Positions 10,651-18,165 of a stretch of 64,000 nucleotides of DNA are shown here, piece by piece. The notes below the pieces were generated by a model that did no database searches, was not told the DNA's origin, and saw only the letters and a list, made by a program, of their open reading frames with translations. The DNA is from Winogradskyella vidalii (GTDB taxonomy: Bacteria > Bacteroidota > Bacteroidia > Flavobacteriales > Flavobacteriaceae), in NCBI RefSeq assembly GCF_013403955.1, contig NZ_JABFDG010000004.1:62001-126000 (forward strand), written 5' to 3'. A program made the position numbers and the translations under genes. Every line of letters begins with the position of its first letter. Within the stretch, counting starts at the first letter, position 1.

Positions 10651-11565
10651 ATGCTTCAAGTAAAAAACCTCACTTTCGGATACAAAAAAACTAAGGTTCT
10701 AAAATCTATAGATTTTACTGTTGAAACAGGAGAAAATCTAGCTGTAATTGGCGAAAGCGGTTCCGGAAAAAGCACTTTATTAAAATTAATCTACGGTGAG
10801 CACGACCTAAAGCAAGGTCAGATTTTTTGGAAAGACGAAGAAATTTTAGGTCCGGAATACAATTTAGTGGTTGGTTACGATTTTATGAAATATGTAAGTC
10901 AAGAATTCGACTTAATGCCAGTAACAACAGTCGCAGAAAATATTAGTAAGTTTTTATCGCGTTTTTATCCTGAAGAAAGCCAAAGACGAACCAAAGAACT
11001 TATTGAAGTAGTAGAGCTTGAAGAGTTTGCCAATACTAAAGTGAAATTTTTAAGTGGCGGACAAAAACAACGCGTTGCCATAGCTAGAGCATTAGCAAAA
11101 CAACCCGAAATACTATTATTAGACGAGCCTTTTAGCCATATTGATAATTTTCAGAAACAAGGTTTACGACGTAATGTATTTAATTATCTAAAAAATAATA
11201 AAATCACCTGTATTGTTGCCACTCACGATAGAAATGACGTCCTCGGATTTGCCGATCAAATTATGGTACTCAACGATACTAAAATCATCGCAAAAGACCA
11301 ACCTCAAAATTTATATAAGAACCCCCAATTACCATTAATCGCTTCGTTTTTCGGTGAGTTCAACGTCATTGAACCTTATGGTATTGTGTATGCTCACCAG
11401 CTTCAAATTGTAGAAAAATCGAATCTTAAAGCGATAGTAAATCGTGCATATTTTAATGGAAATGTATGGCTTATAGAAGCGTTTTATAATTCCGAAAAAA
11501 TATTTATTCAACATCATACAGAATTAGATAAAGATTCAGAAATCTACTTTTCTGTCGTTTCGTAA
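10651..11565 (+). CDS. ABC transporter ATP-binding protein
   Basis: This 304-residue ATPase couples ATP hydrolysis to transport through an unidentified membrane partner. Walker A is GESGSGKST (about residues 37-45), the signature is LSGGQKQRVAIARAL, and Walker B is ILLLDEPFSHID, followed by the switch histidine in ATHDRND. About 80 C-terminal residues after the ATPase core resemble a small accessory domain, as in ATPases of import systems. No permease is next to it. It runs into the convergent WYL regulator gene with a 22-base overlap of the 3' ends. Confidence 0.9.
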   Translation: MLQVKNLTFGYKKTKVLKSIDFTVETGENLAVIGESGSGKSTLLKLIYGEHDLKQGQIFWKDEEILGPEYNLVVGYDFMKYVSQEFDLMPVTTVAENISKFLSRFYPEESQRRTKELIEVVELEEFANTKVKFLSGGQKQRVAIARALAKQPEILLLDEPFSHIDNFQKQGLRRNVFNYLKNNKITCIVATHDRNDVLGFADQIMVLNDTKIIAKDQPQNLYKNPQLPLIASFFGEFNVIEPYGIVYAHQLQIVEKSNLKAIVNRAYFNGNVWLIEAFYNSEKIFIQHHTELDKDSEIYFSVVS

Positions 11566-12554
11566 TGCTTTACAGCAGTTTTTAATTTATTAAGCATTCT
11601 ATTTCGAAGTTTAAGGGGCTTTAAAACTTCAATAGTATCTCCAAATCCTAGAATAAGGCGTTCTAATTCAAAATTAATTTGTACAAAAATATTGAAAATT
11701 ACACCTTCATTCGTCTTTTCAATAATACGCTGTGTCGTATGAAATGGCTTTGTAATTACATAAGGAGCATTTTTATGATCTATTTTAAACTGAACCCGTT
11801 CTGCTCTAGAATTGGAAACTGTAACTCCAATGACCGCTTTGTAATAGTCATCACCATCAACCTCAAAATCTTCATAAACTTCATTGTTTAGCTTTACAAT
11901 ATCACTAATTCTATCTAAAGCTAAAGTTATAAATTTCCCGTTTTGACTTGCCAATAAAAACCATCGATTATTAAATTCTTTAAGTAATTGTGGATGCACT
12001 TTCATCACACTCGCTTTACTTGCTTTAAACGATTGATAAGACACTTCAATGACTTTCTTATTTTGAATAGCATCGTATAAAACATCTATATAATTAAGAC
12101 CTTTTAGCTGTTCGTTTTTATCTAAATGAATGATCGCGCGTTTATCTTTTTGTGATGAGTAAACGGAGTCTTCTAGACGTTGTAAAACACCATCCATTTC
12201 TTTAAATAGCGAAAAATCTTTAAATTGCCTTAGTAACTGAATCGCTTCATTCATTACTTTGATATCCTTATCTGTCACAGGAATATTAATAATGCTATAA
12301 TCAGCGTCCTCATACTTATAAAACTTACGGTCGTAAACTACAATTGGGGCATTGTAACCCAATTTATCACTTCGCATCATTTGTAAATCTAATTGCACAG
12401 TACGTTTGCTAACATTAATATCTTTGCCTTCGTATTCGTAAAGCGCATCAGAAACCGCTTCTATTAAATCATTAAGCGTCCATTGTCTAAACTGATTTTG
12501 AAGGCATTTATCAATGGTTTTATATCTAATTAATGCGTTTTTGTTTACTGCCAT
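11544..12554 (-). CDS. WYL-domain HTH transcriptional regulator
   Basis: This 336-residue protein has an N-terminal winged-helix region (about residues 1-75, with VSKRTVQLDLQMMRSD as the recognition segment). A WYL domain follows (about 140-230; FNNRWFLLASQ and ITLALDRISDI match its core), then a WCX-like C-terminal extension. WYL proteins usually sense nucleic-acid or nucleotide ligands and control defence, DNA-damage or RNA-repair genes; this is family knowledge. It is convergent with the ABC ATPase. Its 5' end faces the region that leads to the tRNA-like array and rtcB, but it is about 1.8 kb from them, so regulation of that locus is only a possibility. Confidence 0.85.
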   Translation of the reverse strand: MAVNKNALIRYKTIDKCLQNQFRQWTLNDLIEAVSDALYEYEGKDINVSKRTVQLDLQMMRSDKLGYNAPIVVYDRKFYKYEDADYSIINIPVTDKDIKVMNEAIQLLRQFKDFSLFKEMDGVLQRLEDSVYSSQKDKRAIIHLDKNEQLKGLNYIDVLYDAIQNKKVIEVSYQSFKASKASVMKVHPQLLKEFNNRWFLLASQNGKFITLALDRISDIVKLNNEVYEDFEVDGDDYYKAVIGVTVSNSRAERVQFKIDHKNAPYVITKPFHTTQRIIEKTNEGVIFNIFVQINFELERLILGFGDTIEVLKPLKLRNRMLNKLKTAVKHYETTEK

Positions 12555-12576
12555 AGGACTTAGTTTTTAAAACAAA

Positions 12577-12609
12577 AGACCTATCAGGTTTGTAAAACCT
12601 TGCAGGTCT
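12577..12609. repeat. Dispersed palindromic repeat, copy 1
   Basis: A 33-base imperfect inverted repeat bounded by agacct and aggtct, with a core of the ccttgcaggt type. Related copies occur at 16478-16504 and 18059-18105 in this window, flanking rtcB. It behaves as a small intergenic palindromic repeat family. Confidence 0.7.
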
Positions 12610-12726
12610 AAAACATTAAATTTAAACTAAAAAAACAATACGTTAAAGAACCGCGTAGTTACTAAAACTTTTCATTTCAAAAAAAATGACCATATTTGCA
12701 CCAAGAAACAAAGAAAAAAACAACCT

Positions 12727-12777
12727 ATGACAATACAAAATTTACATAATCGGATGCTGAAAAAGCTATTTCTGTAG
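12727..12777 (+). CDS. Possible 16-residue leader-type peptide inside a small transcription unit
   Basis: ATG at 12727 opens a 16-codon frame (MTIQNLHNRMLKKLFL) preceded by an A-rich stretch. The 3' part of the frame lies in a hairpin (12767-12774 pairing with 12783-12790), and a strong terminator follows at 12815. A CATATTTG box at 12691-12698, close to the Bacteroidota -7 consensus, lies about 30 bases upstream. The unit could be a small RNA or an attenuator-like leader; no structural gene follows directly. I do not recognise the peptide. Confidence 0.25.
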   Translation: MTIQNLHNRMLKKLFL

Positions 12778-12814
12778 TGTAGAGAAATAGGTAAAACTAA
12801 AAATAGTCAAGTTT

Positions 12815-12848
12815 AAAAAGCATCCTCATAAAAAAGGATGCTTTTTTT
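12815..12848 (+). terminator. Strong terminator of a small transcription unit
   Basis: A 12-bp perfect stem (12815-12826 with 12835-12846), an 8-base loop and a T-rich 3' arm. No annotated gene precedes it on the plus strand, so it implies a short transcript of about 100-150 nt. Confidence 0.85.
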
Positions 12849-13000
12849 ATTAATTTTTTTCAAGTTGATAATTATGCATGTCTAAAACGCAAATAACTAC
12901 ACTTCAATTTATTATATAATCTGCCATTTGCGGACTCGAATCCCCTATTCCAAAAACAATATAATATTCTGATTGTCAACTAAATAAATTAAATTATTAT

Positions 13001-13032
13001 TTGGATAGTTCAAAAATATCACTTTATATTTG
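13001..13032 (+). promoter_or_regulatory. Bacteroidota promoter of a second small transcription unit
   Basis: A perfect TAnnTTTG box, TATATTTG at 13025-13032, has TTG at 13001-13003 (21-base spacing). It faces a short ORF at 13102 and a terminator at 13203. Transcription would begin at the edge of the repeat at 13041. Confidence 0.6.
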
Positions 13033-13040
13033 CATCGCAA

Positions 13041-13065
13041 TGTCATGCTGAGCGCAGTCGAAGCA
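13041..13065. repeat. REP-like intergenic repeat, copy 1
   Basis: The element contains catgctgagcgcagtcgaag. Near-identical copies are at 13327-13351 and, truncated, at 14230-14250. This sequence family is a common dispersed repeat in flavobacterial intergenic DNA. Confidence 0.75.
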
Positions 13066-13101
13066 CAACCAAAACAGAAGTTGAATTAAAAATTAGAATC
13101 T

Positions 13102-13176
13102 ATGAGTTTATTTATAACATATCAAAACGATCCAAAAGGAATTCTGCCTTTTGTGATGCTTCGTGATTATCGTTAG
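13102..13176 (+). CDS. Possible 24-residue small protein
   Basis: A 25-codon frame, product MSLFITYQNDPKGILPFVML followed by RDYR, lies between a good promoter (13001-13032) and a good terminator (13203-13242). The upstream bases are A/T-rich, as is normal for Bacteroidota starts. The frame fills much of an otherwise unexplained transcript of about 200 nt. No family is recognised; the transcript may equally be a non-coding RNA. Confidence 0.35.
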   Translation: MSLFITYQNDPKGILPFVMLRDYR

Positions 13177-13202
13177 ATAAACTTTTCAAACTTATAAATG
13201 AG

Positions 13203-13242
13203 AAATCCGAAGCCAGTTAAATACTGTTTCGGATTTTTTTTA
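13203..13242 (+). terminator. Terminator of the second small transcription unit
   Basis: A 9-bp stem (13203-13211 with 13228-13236), with an inner cag/ctg pairing, is followed by a T8 tract. The 64-codon frame that crosses it (13198-13392) is therefore not a gene. Confidence 0.8.
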
Positions 13243-13326
13243 TTCTGCATTAATTTCAGAATCTCACAATTAGCATTTCTGCTAAACATCTTTCCACAAA
13301 CAGTAATTATAAAAATCGAATCTCAA

Positions 13327-13351
13327 TGTCATGCTGAGCGTAGTCTAAGCA
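13327..13351. repeat. REP-like intergenic repeat, copy 2
   Basis: Matches the copy at 13041-13065 at all but two positions; both are preceded by caa. Confidence 0.75.
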
Positions 13352-13426
13352 TTTCAGTTCTAAAGAAACTAATAATTATAAAAAGATCCTGAAAATTCTA
13401 AAACGTTGGGACAGGACAAAAAAACA

Positions 13427-13960
13427 ATGAACACCAATTTATTAAACAGTTATGTACTAAAAGCCATAGATGCTTATCCATACGAACTAGAAGAAACTGT
13501 AGAAAATCTAAACTACGCCTTATCCTACGAAGCTAACAATGCGTATGCTTTGTATTTAATGGGACGTTTACAAGCCGAACAATTTGGCGATTACGAAAAA
13601 GCCAAGGAGTATTATGCAGAGGCTTTGGCTAATAAACTAGATTTTCACAAGGTGTATTCGCACTACATTTTAGTGTTGATATGGAACGAAGATTATAAAG
13701 AAGCTCAAAAGCTAATCGACTTTGCCTTTACTGTAAAAGGACTGAACAAAGGAGAGGTTTATATGTTTCAAGGGCAATTATTTGAAAACCTTCAAGCCTA
13801 TAAAAAAGCTATAAAAGCACTAAAAAAGGCTAAAATTTTTGGATATAACGATGGATTTATCTGTACTGTAGATTCTGAAATTAAAAGAATTAAGAACAAA
13901 ATGAAACCAAAAAAGCCTAAAAAAGCGAAGTTCAAGAAGAAACAAAAGAAGAAAAATTGA
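13427..13960 (+). CDS. Small TPR-like repeat protein
   Basis: A 177-residue cytoplasmic protein without a signal peptide. Two to three tetratricopeptide-type helical pairs are visible, for example NAYALYLMGRLQAEQFGDYE and the AKEYYAEALANKLDF segment, then a repeat around GEVYMFQGQLFENLQAYKKA. It ends in a very basic tail of about 20 residues dominated by lysine and proline, suggesting contact with nucleic acid or an acidic partner. An upstream TTG at 13406 extends the frame, but the ATG at 13427 after an A-rich stretch is the better start. It lies upstream of the tRNA-like array and slipin-rtcB, separated by about 340 bases; a role there is unproven. Confidence 0.65.
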   Translation: MNTNLLNSYVLKAIDAYPYELEETVENLNYALSYEANNAYALYLMGRLQAEQFGDYEKAKEYYAEALANKLDFHKVYSHYILVLIWNEDYKEAQKLIDFAFTVKGLNKGEVYMFQGQLFENLQAYKKAIKALKKAKIFGYNDGFICTVDSEIKRIKNKMKPKKPKKAKFKKKQKKKN

Positions 13961-14302
13961 AACTAACCCAACCTATAAAGTCAAGAGGTATTATTGGTTA
14001 ACTAAAAACGTTTATACGTAACAAGCAAGAATTCAAAAACCAAAGATTTTCGACAAAAAAGTAAAAACTGAAGTCCCCTATCAATTCCTAGAACTGAACG
14101 TCAAGGTGCAGAATAGATGAAGAAAAGCTTCGAAATCAGGAGAACGAAGTTCGACGCGAAGTTTTCAAATCGGTTTCAGTTTGAAAAACTGAAAATTCCT
14201 TGGCTTGACCGTGATTTTTTTGCTTGGTTTATCCTGAGCGTAGTCGAAGGGTTTTGCATCAAGGCAAAATGAACGTAAACAAAAATTTACAAAATATTCT
14301 TT
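13961..14302. other. Structured intergenic stretch without a gene
   Basis: No credible ORF. A 9-bp perfect hairpin lies at 14174-14194 (9-bp arms, gaa loop). Interleaved cgaag/ttcg inverted repeats occur at about 14128-14160, and a truncated REP-like copy at 14230-14250. The density of short inverted repeats suggests a structured RNA or decayed repeat DNA, but no known RNA family was recognised. Confidence 0.4.
14230..14250. repeat. REP-like intergenic repeat, partial copy 3
   Basis: Contains cctgagcgtagtcgaagg, matching the core of the copies at 13041 and 13327 with a changed left end. Confidence 0.6.
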
Positions 14303-14352
14303 ACTACGCAAAAACATTGCGCAATAGCATAAAATATTTGCAGTGTAATTAA
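14303..14352 (+). promoter_or_regulatory. Duplicated 50-bp promoter/operator element, copy 1 (array and slipin)
   Basis: Identical at 43 of 50 positions to 16583-16632, which lies just before rtcB. It contains the direct repeat TACGCAA-N6-TGCGCAA (the second half within the palindrome ATTGCGCAAT) and AATATTTG at 14333-14340, one base off the Bacteroidota -7 box. It ends at the start of the tRNA-like array. I read it as a promoter with an operator shared by array-slipin and rtcB. Confidence 0.65.
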
Positions 14353-14389
14353 TAAGAAGTCTATTTGGAATCAGACTTTTTGAAGTAGC

Positions 14390-14419
14390 GCTCTGCTAGA
14401 AAAAGGAATCTAGCAGAGC
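14390..14419 (+). ncRNA. Strong hairpin at the head of the tRNA-like array
   Basis: An 11-bp perfect stem (14390-14400 with 14409-14419) and an 8-base purine loop aaaaggaa. No T-tract follows, so it is not a terminator. Just upstream a weaker hairpin (14357-14362 with 14373-14378) is followed by T5 and could attenuate. Confidence 0.7.
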
Positions 14420-14459
14420 TTAATAAAAGTTCATTAACATAAAAACTGGGAAGATAACG

Positions 14460-14516
14460 ATTGGCTGTTTACTCGCTTTGGGTGCGAGAGGATGCAGGTT
14501 CGAAATGTATTGCATT
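14460..14516 (+). ncRNA. tRNA-Pro(UGG)-like fragment
   Basis: Stem ctcgc/gcgag (14472-14476 with 14484-14488) encloses the 7-nt loop TTTGGGT, an ideal anticodon loop with U33, anticodon TGG and G37. A short variable-like stretch and a T-arm-like ggttcgaa (14497-14504) follow. The T-loop is enlarged inside a 5-bp stem (14492-14496 with 14511-14515). The acceptor halves are not recognisable. Confidence 0.6.
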
Positions 14517-14575
14517 CACGAATACCAAATCATAAAAATTTAAAAGCATGAGTAATCCTGCTTCTCAGACTTAGA

Positions 14576-14593
14576 TTCCTGCTTTCGCAGGAA
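14576..14593. repeat. Short palindrome within the array
   Basis: Stem ttcctgc/gcaggaa with loop tttc. The sequence resembles a common dispersed hairpin repeat of flavobacteria and may be an insertion into the array. Confidence 0.5.
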
Positions 14594-14646
14594 ATAATAT
14601 CAAGCAAGTCTAGTTACGTGTTTCAGTATAGCACTATTGTATAAAT

Positions 14647-14666
14647 CCTTACCAATTGGTATGAGG
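14647..14666 (+). ncRNA. D-arm-like hairpin
   Basis: A tacc/ggta stem with outer cct/agg pairing around aattggtatgag, which resembles the D-arm of a tRNA. No matching acceptor or anticodon arm adjoins it. Confidence 0.35.
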
Positions 14667-14697
14667 TTTTTATATCCAACTTGACTTGATACCAACG

Positions 14698-14756
14698 GGT
14701 TATTTGGTAAATAATAACCACCACATCTATGTACACAGGTTCGAATCCTGTCTTCT
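14698..14756 (+). ncRNA. ACCA-ended hairpin followed by a perfect T-arm
   Basis: Hairpin ggttatt/aataacc (14698-14704 with 14713-14719) is followed directly by ACCACA. A T-arm follows with 5-bp stem acagg/cctgt and loop ttcgaat (14735-14751), then cttctct as a 3' acceptor-like strand. No matching agagaag 5' strand exists, so this is a 3' tRNA half attached to foreign sequence. Confidence 0.55.
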
Positions 14757-14760
14757 CTAA

Positions 14761-14826
14761 CGGGAAGTAGCTAAGTTCGGTTAAGCAGTAGATCCAATAT
14801 GTAGGTTCGAGTCCTACCAAATCGAG
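14761..14826 (+). ncRNA. tRNA-like fragment lacking an anticodon arm
   Basis: The segment starts like a tRNA (cgggaagtagct), has a D-loop-like agttcggtta, and ends with a perfect T-arm gtagg/cctac around ttcgagt (14801-14817). Only about 14 bases lie where the anticodon arm should be. The 3' strand aaatcga does not pair with the 5' cgggaag. Confidence 0.55.
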
Positions 14827-14834
14827 ATTCGGTT

Positions 14835-14932
14835 TGTGGCGGAATTGGTAGACGCGCTGTATTTCGGTTACAGTTTGAAATGGACTCATAATCCATATCC
14901 AAGAGCTGGTTATCTCACAAAACTAACCACCA
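14835..14932 (+). ncRNA. Chimeric tRNA fragment: Leu-type 5' half, Arg(UCG) and Met(CAU) anticodon arms, ACCA hairpin
   Basis: A Leu-type 5' half (gtggcggaattggtagacgc) runs into hairpin ctgta/tacag with loop TTTCGGT (14857-14873, anticodon TCG). After 6 bases a second hairpin atgga/tccat has loop CTCATAA (14880-14896), identical to the Met anticodon loop. Hairpin ggtta/taacc (14908-14912 with 14924-14928) is then followed by ACCA, a discriminator-plus-CCA arrangement. Two anticodon arms in tandem cannot belong to one tRNA. Confidence 0.6.
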
Positions 14933-15250
14933 AGTGTGTCGCACTTTAAATGGCAAAAACAAAGTGAACTAAAACTCGCAAAAGCAACGTGTTGTAATTG
15001 TAGTCTAGAAAACACCTTGAAATACTAATGTATGAAAAGCCGTTTTAGGTTTTCTTTTAAAGATTCATTTTTTAATTAATGATGCCACAACTATGGTTTC
15101 AAAATTGATTAATCATCTAAAGAACAAAATTTAAAAACACTTTAAATCGCTTGTATTTCCGTAGTTAGAAAGACGGTTTTCTTTCGCTCTGTTAGTGAAA
15201 CTCGTTTTTGGAAAGTCGTCAAGACGCATTCAAAAATGTTAGTTGAACTA

Positions 15251-15270
15251 ATCCCGCTGAAAAGCGGGAT
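15251..15270 (+). ncRNA. GNRA-capped hairpin before slipin
   Basis: An 8-bp perfect stem atcccgct/agcgggat closes on GAAA. A second hairpin (15284-15289 with 15295-15300) and a third (15321-15328 with 15343-15350) follow before the slipin ATG at 15367. None ends in a clean T-tract, so they look like mRNA-leader structures rather than terminators. Confidence 0.6.
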
Positions 15271-15366
15271 CTTTTGAATAGTCATTCTCAAAAAGAGAAT
15301 TCTATTATAAATGTTTAACCGTTCTGAAATAAAAATAGAAACTTCAGAACAAAAAAATTAGAAATC

Positions 15367-16467
15367 ATGTATAGAGTAAGAATTCATGCAGGTACAGTAG
15401 GTTTAGTGTTTAAAAACGGTAATTACGTTCGCGTTATTACCGCAGGAAAACATTGGATAAATTTTAGAGAGCAAGTCTTAAAATACGATTTATCTCAAGC
15501 TTTCAGTGCGCCAAAAGCATTAGAAATCTTGCTCAAAGATGAGGCGTTGGCAAACCTATTGCATGTTGTAGATGTAAAGGATAACGAAATCATTTTGCTT
15601 TACGAAAACAACAACTTTAAATGTGTGTTAAAAGCGGGTCGTTACACCTTCTGGAATGGTTTAATAGATTACAAATTTGTCACTGTAGATTTAAGTAAAA
15701 TTGACATCACAGAAGACGTCAGCAAAGCTTTGTTTAGCAATATGCAATTACGTCAATACATTAGAACGCTTGAGGTAGCGGCATTCGAAAAAGCCATTAT
15801 GATTGTTAATGATGAGTTTGTTAAAATCCTAGAACATGGTACGTACCATTTCTGGAAAAACGAGCAAACCATTAAAATCTTAAGAGCAGATATGCGTCAG
15901 TTGCAATTAGAAATTGCTGGTCAAGAATTATTGACCAAAGACAAAGCAACCGTTCGTATTAACTTCTATGCACAATACAAAGTGACTAACATAGAAACCG
16001 CGTTAATGCATAGCAAAGATTACGAAAAGCAATTGTACATCACGTTGCAATTGGCATTACGAGCTTTTGTTGGTGCTTATACATTAGACGAATTGTTAGA
16101 GCAAAAGGAAACGATTGCTAAAACCGTTTTAGAAGCTGTAAAAGCACAAGCCAACAAGTTAGGTGTTAATGTTTTGCACGCAGGTTTACGAGACGTTATT
16201 TTACCAGGCGATATGAAAGAGATCATGAACCAGGTTTTAATAGCTCACAAAAAAGCACAAGCCAATGTGGTGACAAGACGAGAAGAAACAGCTTCTACTA
16301 GAAGCTTGTTAAACACCGCAAAATTAATGGAAGACAACAGCATGTTGTTTAAATTAAAAGAGATGGAATATGTTGAGAAAATTGCCGACAAAATTGGAGA
16401 AATCACAGTAGCCGGAAACGGAAACGTTATTGAACAATTAAAGGATATTTTCTCCGTGAATAAGTAA
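15367..16467 (+). CDS. Slipin family (SPFH/Band 7) protein
   Basis: A 366-residue slipin-type protein. The N-terminus (VRIHAGTVGLVFKNGNYVRV) and the internal repeat around FVKILEHGTYHFWKN are typical of the bacterial slipins found next to RtcB. The SPFH core lies at about residues 170-300 (KDKATVRINFYAQYKV, ALRAFVGAYTLDELL), followed by an alpha-helical segment with VLIAHKKAQANVVTRREE. I see no clear transmembrane helix. SPFH proteins form oligomeric rings on membranes. It follows the tRNA-like array and precedes rtcB by 178 bases; this pairing is a recognised RNA-repair association, with an unknown role for slipin. Confidence 0.88.
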   Translation: MYRVRIHAGTVGLVFKNGNYVRVITAGKHWINFREQVLKYDLSQAFSAPKALEILLKDEALANLLHVVDVKDNEIILLYENNNFKCVLKAGRYTFWNGLIDYKFVTVDLSKIDITEDVSKALFSNMQLRQYIRTLEVAAFEKAIMIVNDEFVKILEHGTYHFWKNEQTIKILRADMRQLQLEIAGQELLTKDKATVRINFYAQYKVTNIETALMHSKDYEKQLYITLQLALRAFVGAYTLDELLEQKETIAKTVLEAVKAQANKLGVNVLHAGLRDVILPGDMKEIMNQVLIAHKKAQANVVTRREETASTRSLLNTAKLMEDNSMLFKLKEMEYVEKIADKIGEITVAGNGNVIEQLKDIFSVNK

Positions 16468-16477
16468 ATTATTTAAT

Positions 16478-16504
16478 CCTGCAAGGTTTCAAAAACCTTG
16501 TAGG
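16478..16504. repeat. Dispersed palindromic repeat, copy 2
   Basis: A 12-bp stem (16478-16489 with 16493-16504, one wobble pair) of the cctgcaaggttt type, 10 bases after the slipin stop. Half copies follow at about 16525 and 16563. It lies in the gap between slipin and the rtcB promoter element and may act as a transcript boundary. Confidence 0.75.
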
Positions 16505-16516
16505 TATTATATTTAA

Positions 16517-18046
<1,530 letters not shown>

Positions 18047-18058
18047 TCTTTAAAAATA

Positions 18059-18105
18059 AGACCTGCTAGTTTTTAATCCAGAAAGGTTTAGGGAACGCAA
18101 GGTCT
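18059..18105. repeat. Dispersed palindromic repeat, degenerate copy 3
   Basis: Bounded by agacct and aggtct like copy 1, with a diverged interior. It lies between the rtcB stop and its terminator. Confidence 0.45.
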
Positions 18106-18127
18106 ACAATTTAACCTTAGAAAGGGG

Positions 18128-18165
18128 AAAAGTGGGCTGACTTCGGTTGGTCTGCTTTTTAATTT
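18128..18165 (+). terminator. Terminator after rtcB
   Basis: A 14-bp stem with several wobble pairs (18128-18141 with 18146-18159), a TTCG tetraloop and a T-run. The next gene converges from the other side and stops at 18165. Confidence 0.8.

Larger units (their letters stand above)
14357..15350 (+). ncRNA. Array of rearranged tRNA-like structures upstream of slipin and rtcB
   Basis: About 1 kb without a protein gene, between a shared promoter-like element and the slipin start. It contains three perfect anticodon-type hairpins (5-bp stem, 7-nt loop, U at loop position 2), two perfect T-arms plus one degenerate one, D-arm-like segments, a Leu-type tRNA 5' half, two hairpins followed by ACCA, and several strong plain hairpins. 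No segment folds as a whole tRNA: acceptor halves do not match and arms are shuffled or deleted. The order is consistent with one long leader transcript running into slipin. It could be a degraded tRNA cluster or a purpose-built tRNA mimic; conservation would decide. Confidence 0.6.

Noticed and set aside
11544..12554. WYL protein as the proven regulator of the rtcB locus
   Set aside because: It is 1.8 kb away with two small transcription units and a TPR gene between; only the family's known habits suggest a link.
13198..13392. 64-codon plus-strand ORF
   Set aside because: It runs through a clear terminator and across a REP-like repeat.
14576..14593. Intrinsic terminator inside the array
   Set aside because: The hairpin is not followed by a T-tract; it looks like a dispersed palindrome.
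14623..14889. 88-codon minus-strand ORF across the tRNA-like array
   Set aside because: It contains GLEPTYW and KTGFEPVY, the usual artefact of reading T-arm sequence antisense; it overlaps several RNA-type hairpins.
14343..14932. One or more intact, functional tRNA genes
   Set aside because: No acceptor stem pairs with its expected partner, and arms are missing or duplicated in each segment, so no complete cloverleaf can be drawn.
15251..15275. Terminator between array and slipin
   Set aside because: Only four Ts follow the stem and the run is broken by GAATAG, so read-through into slipin is more likely.
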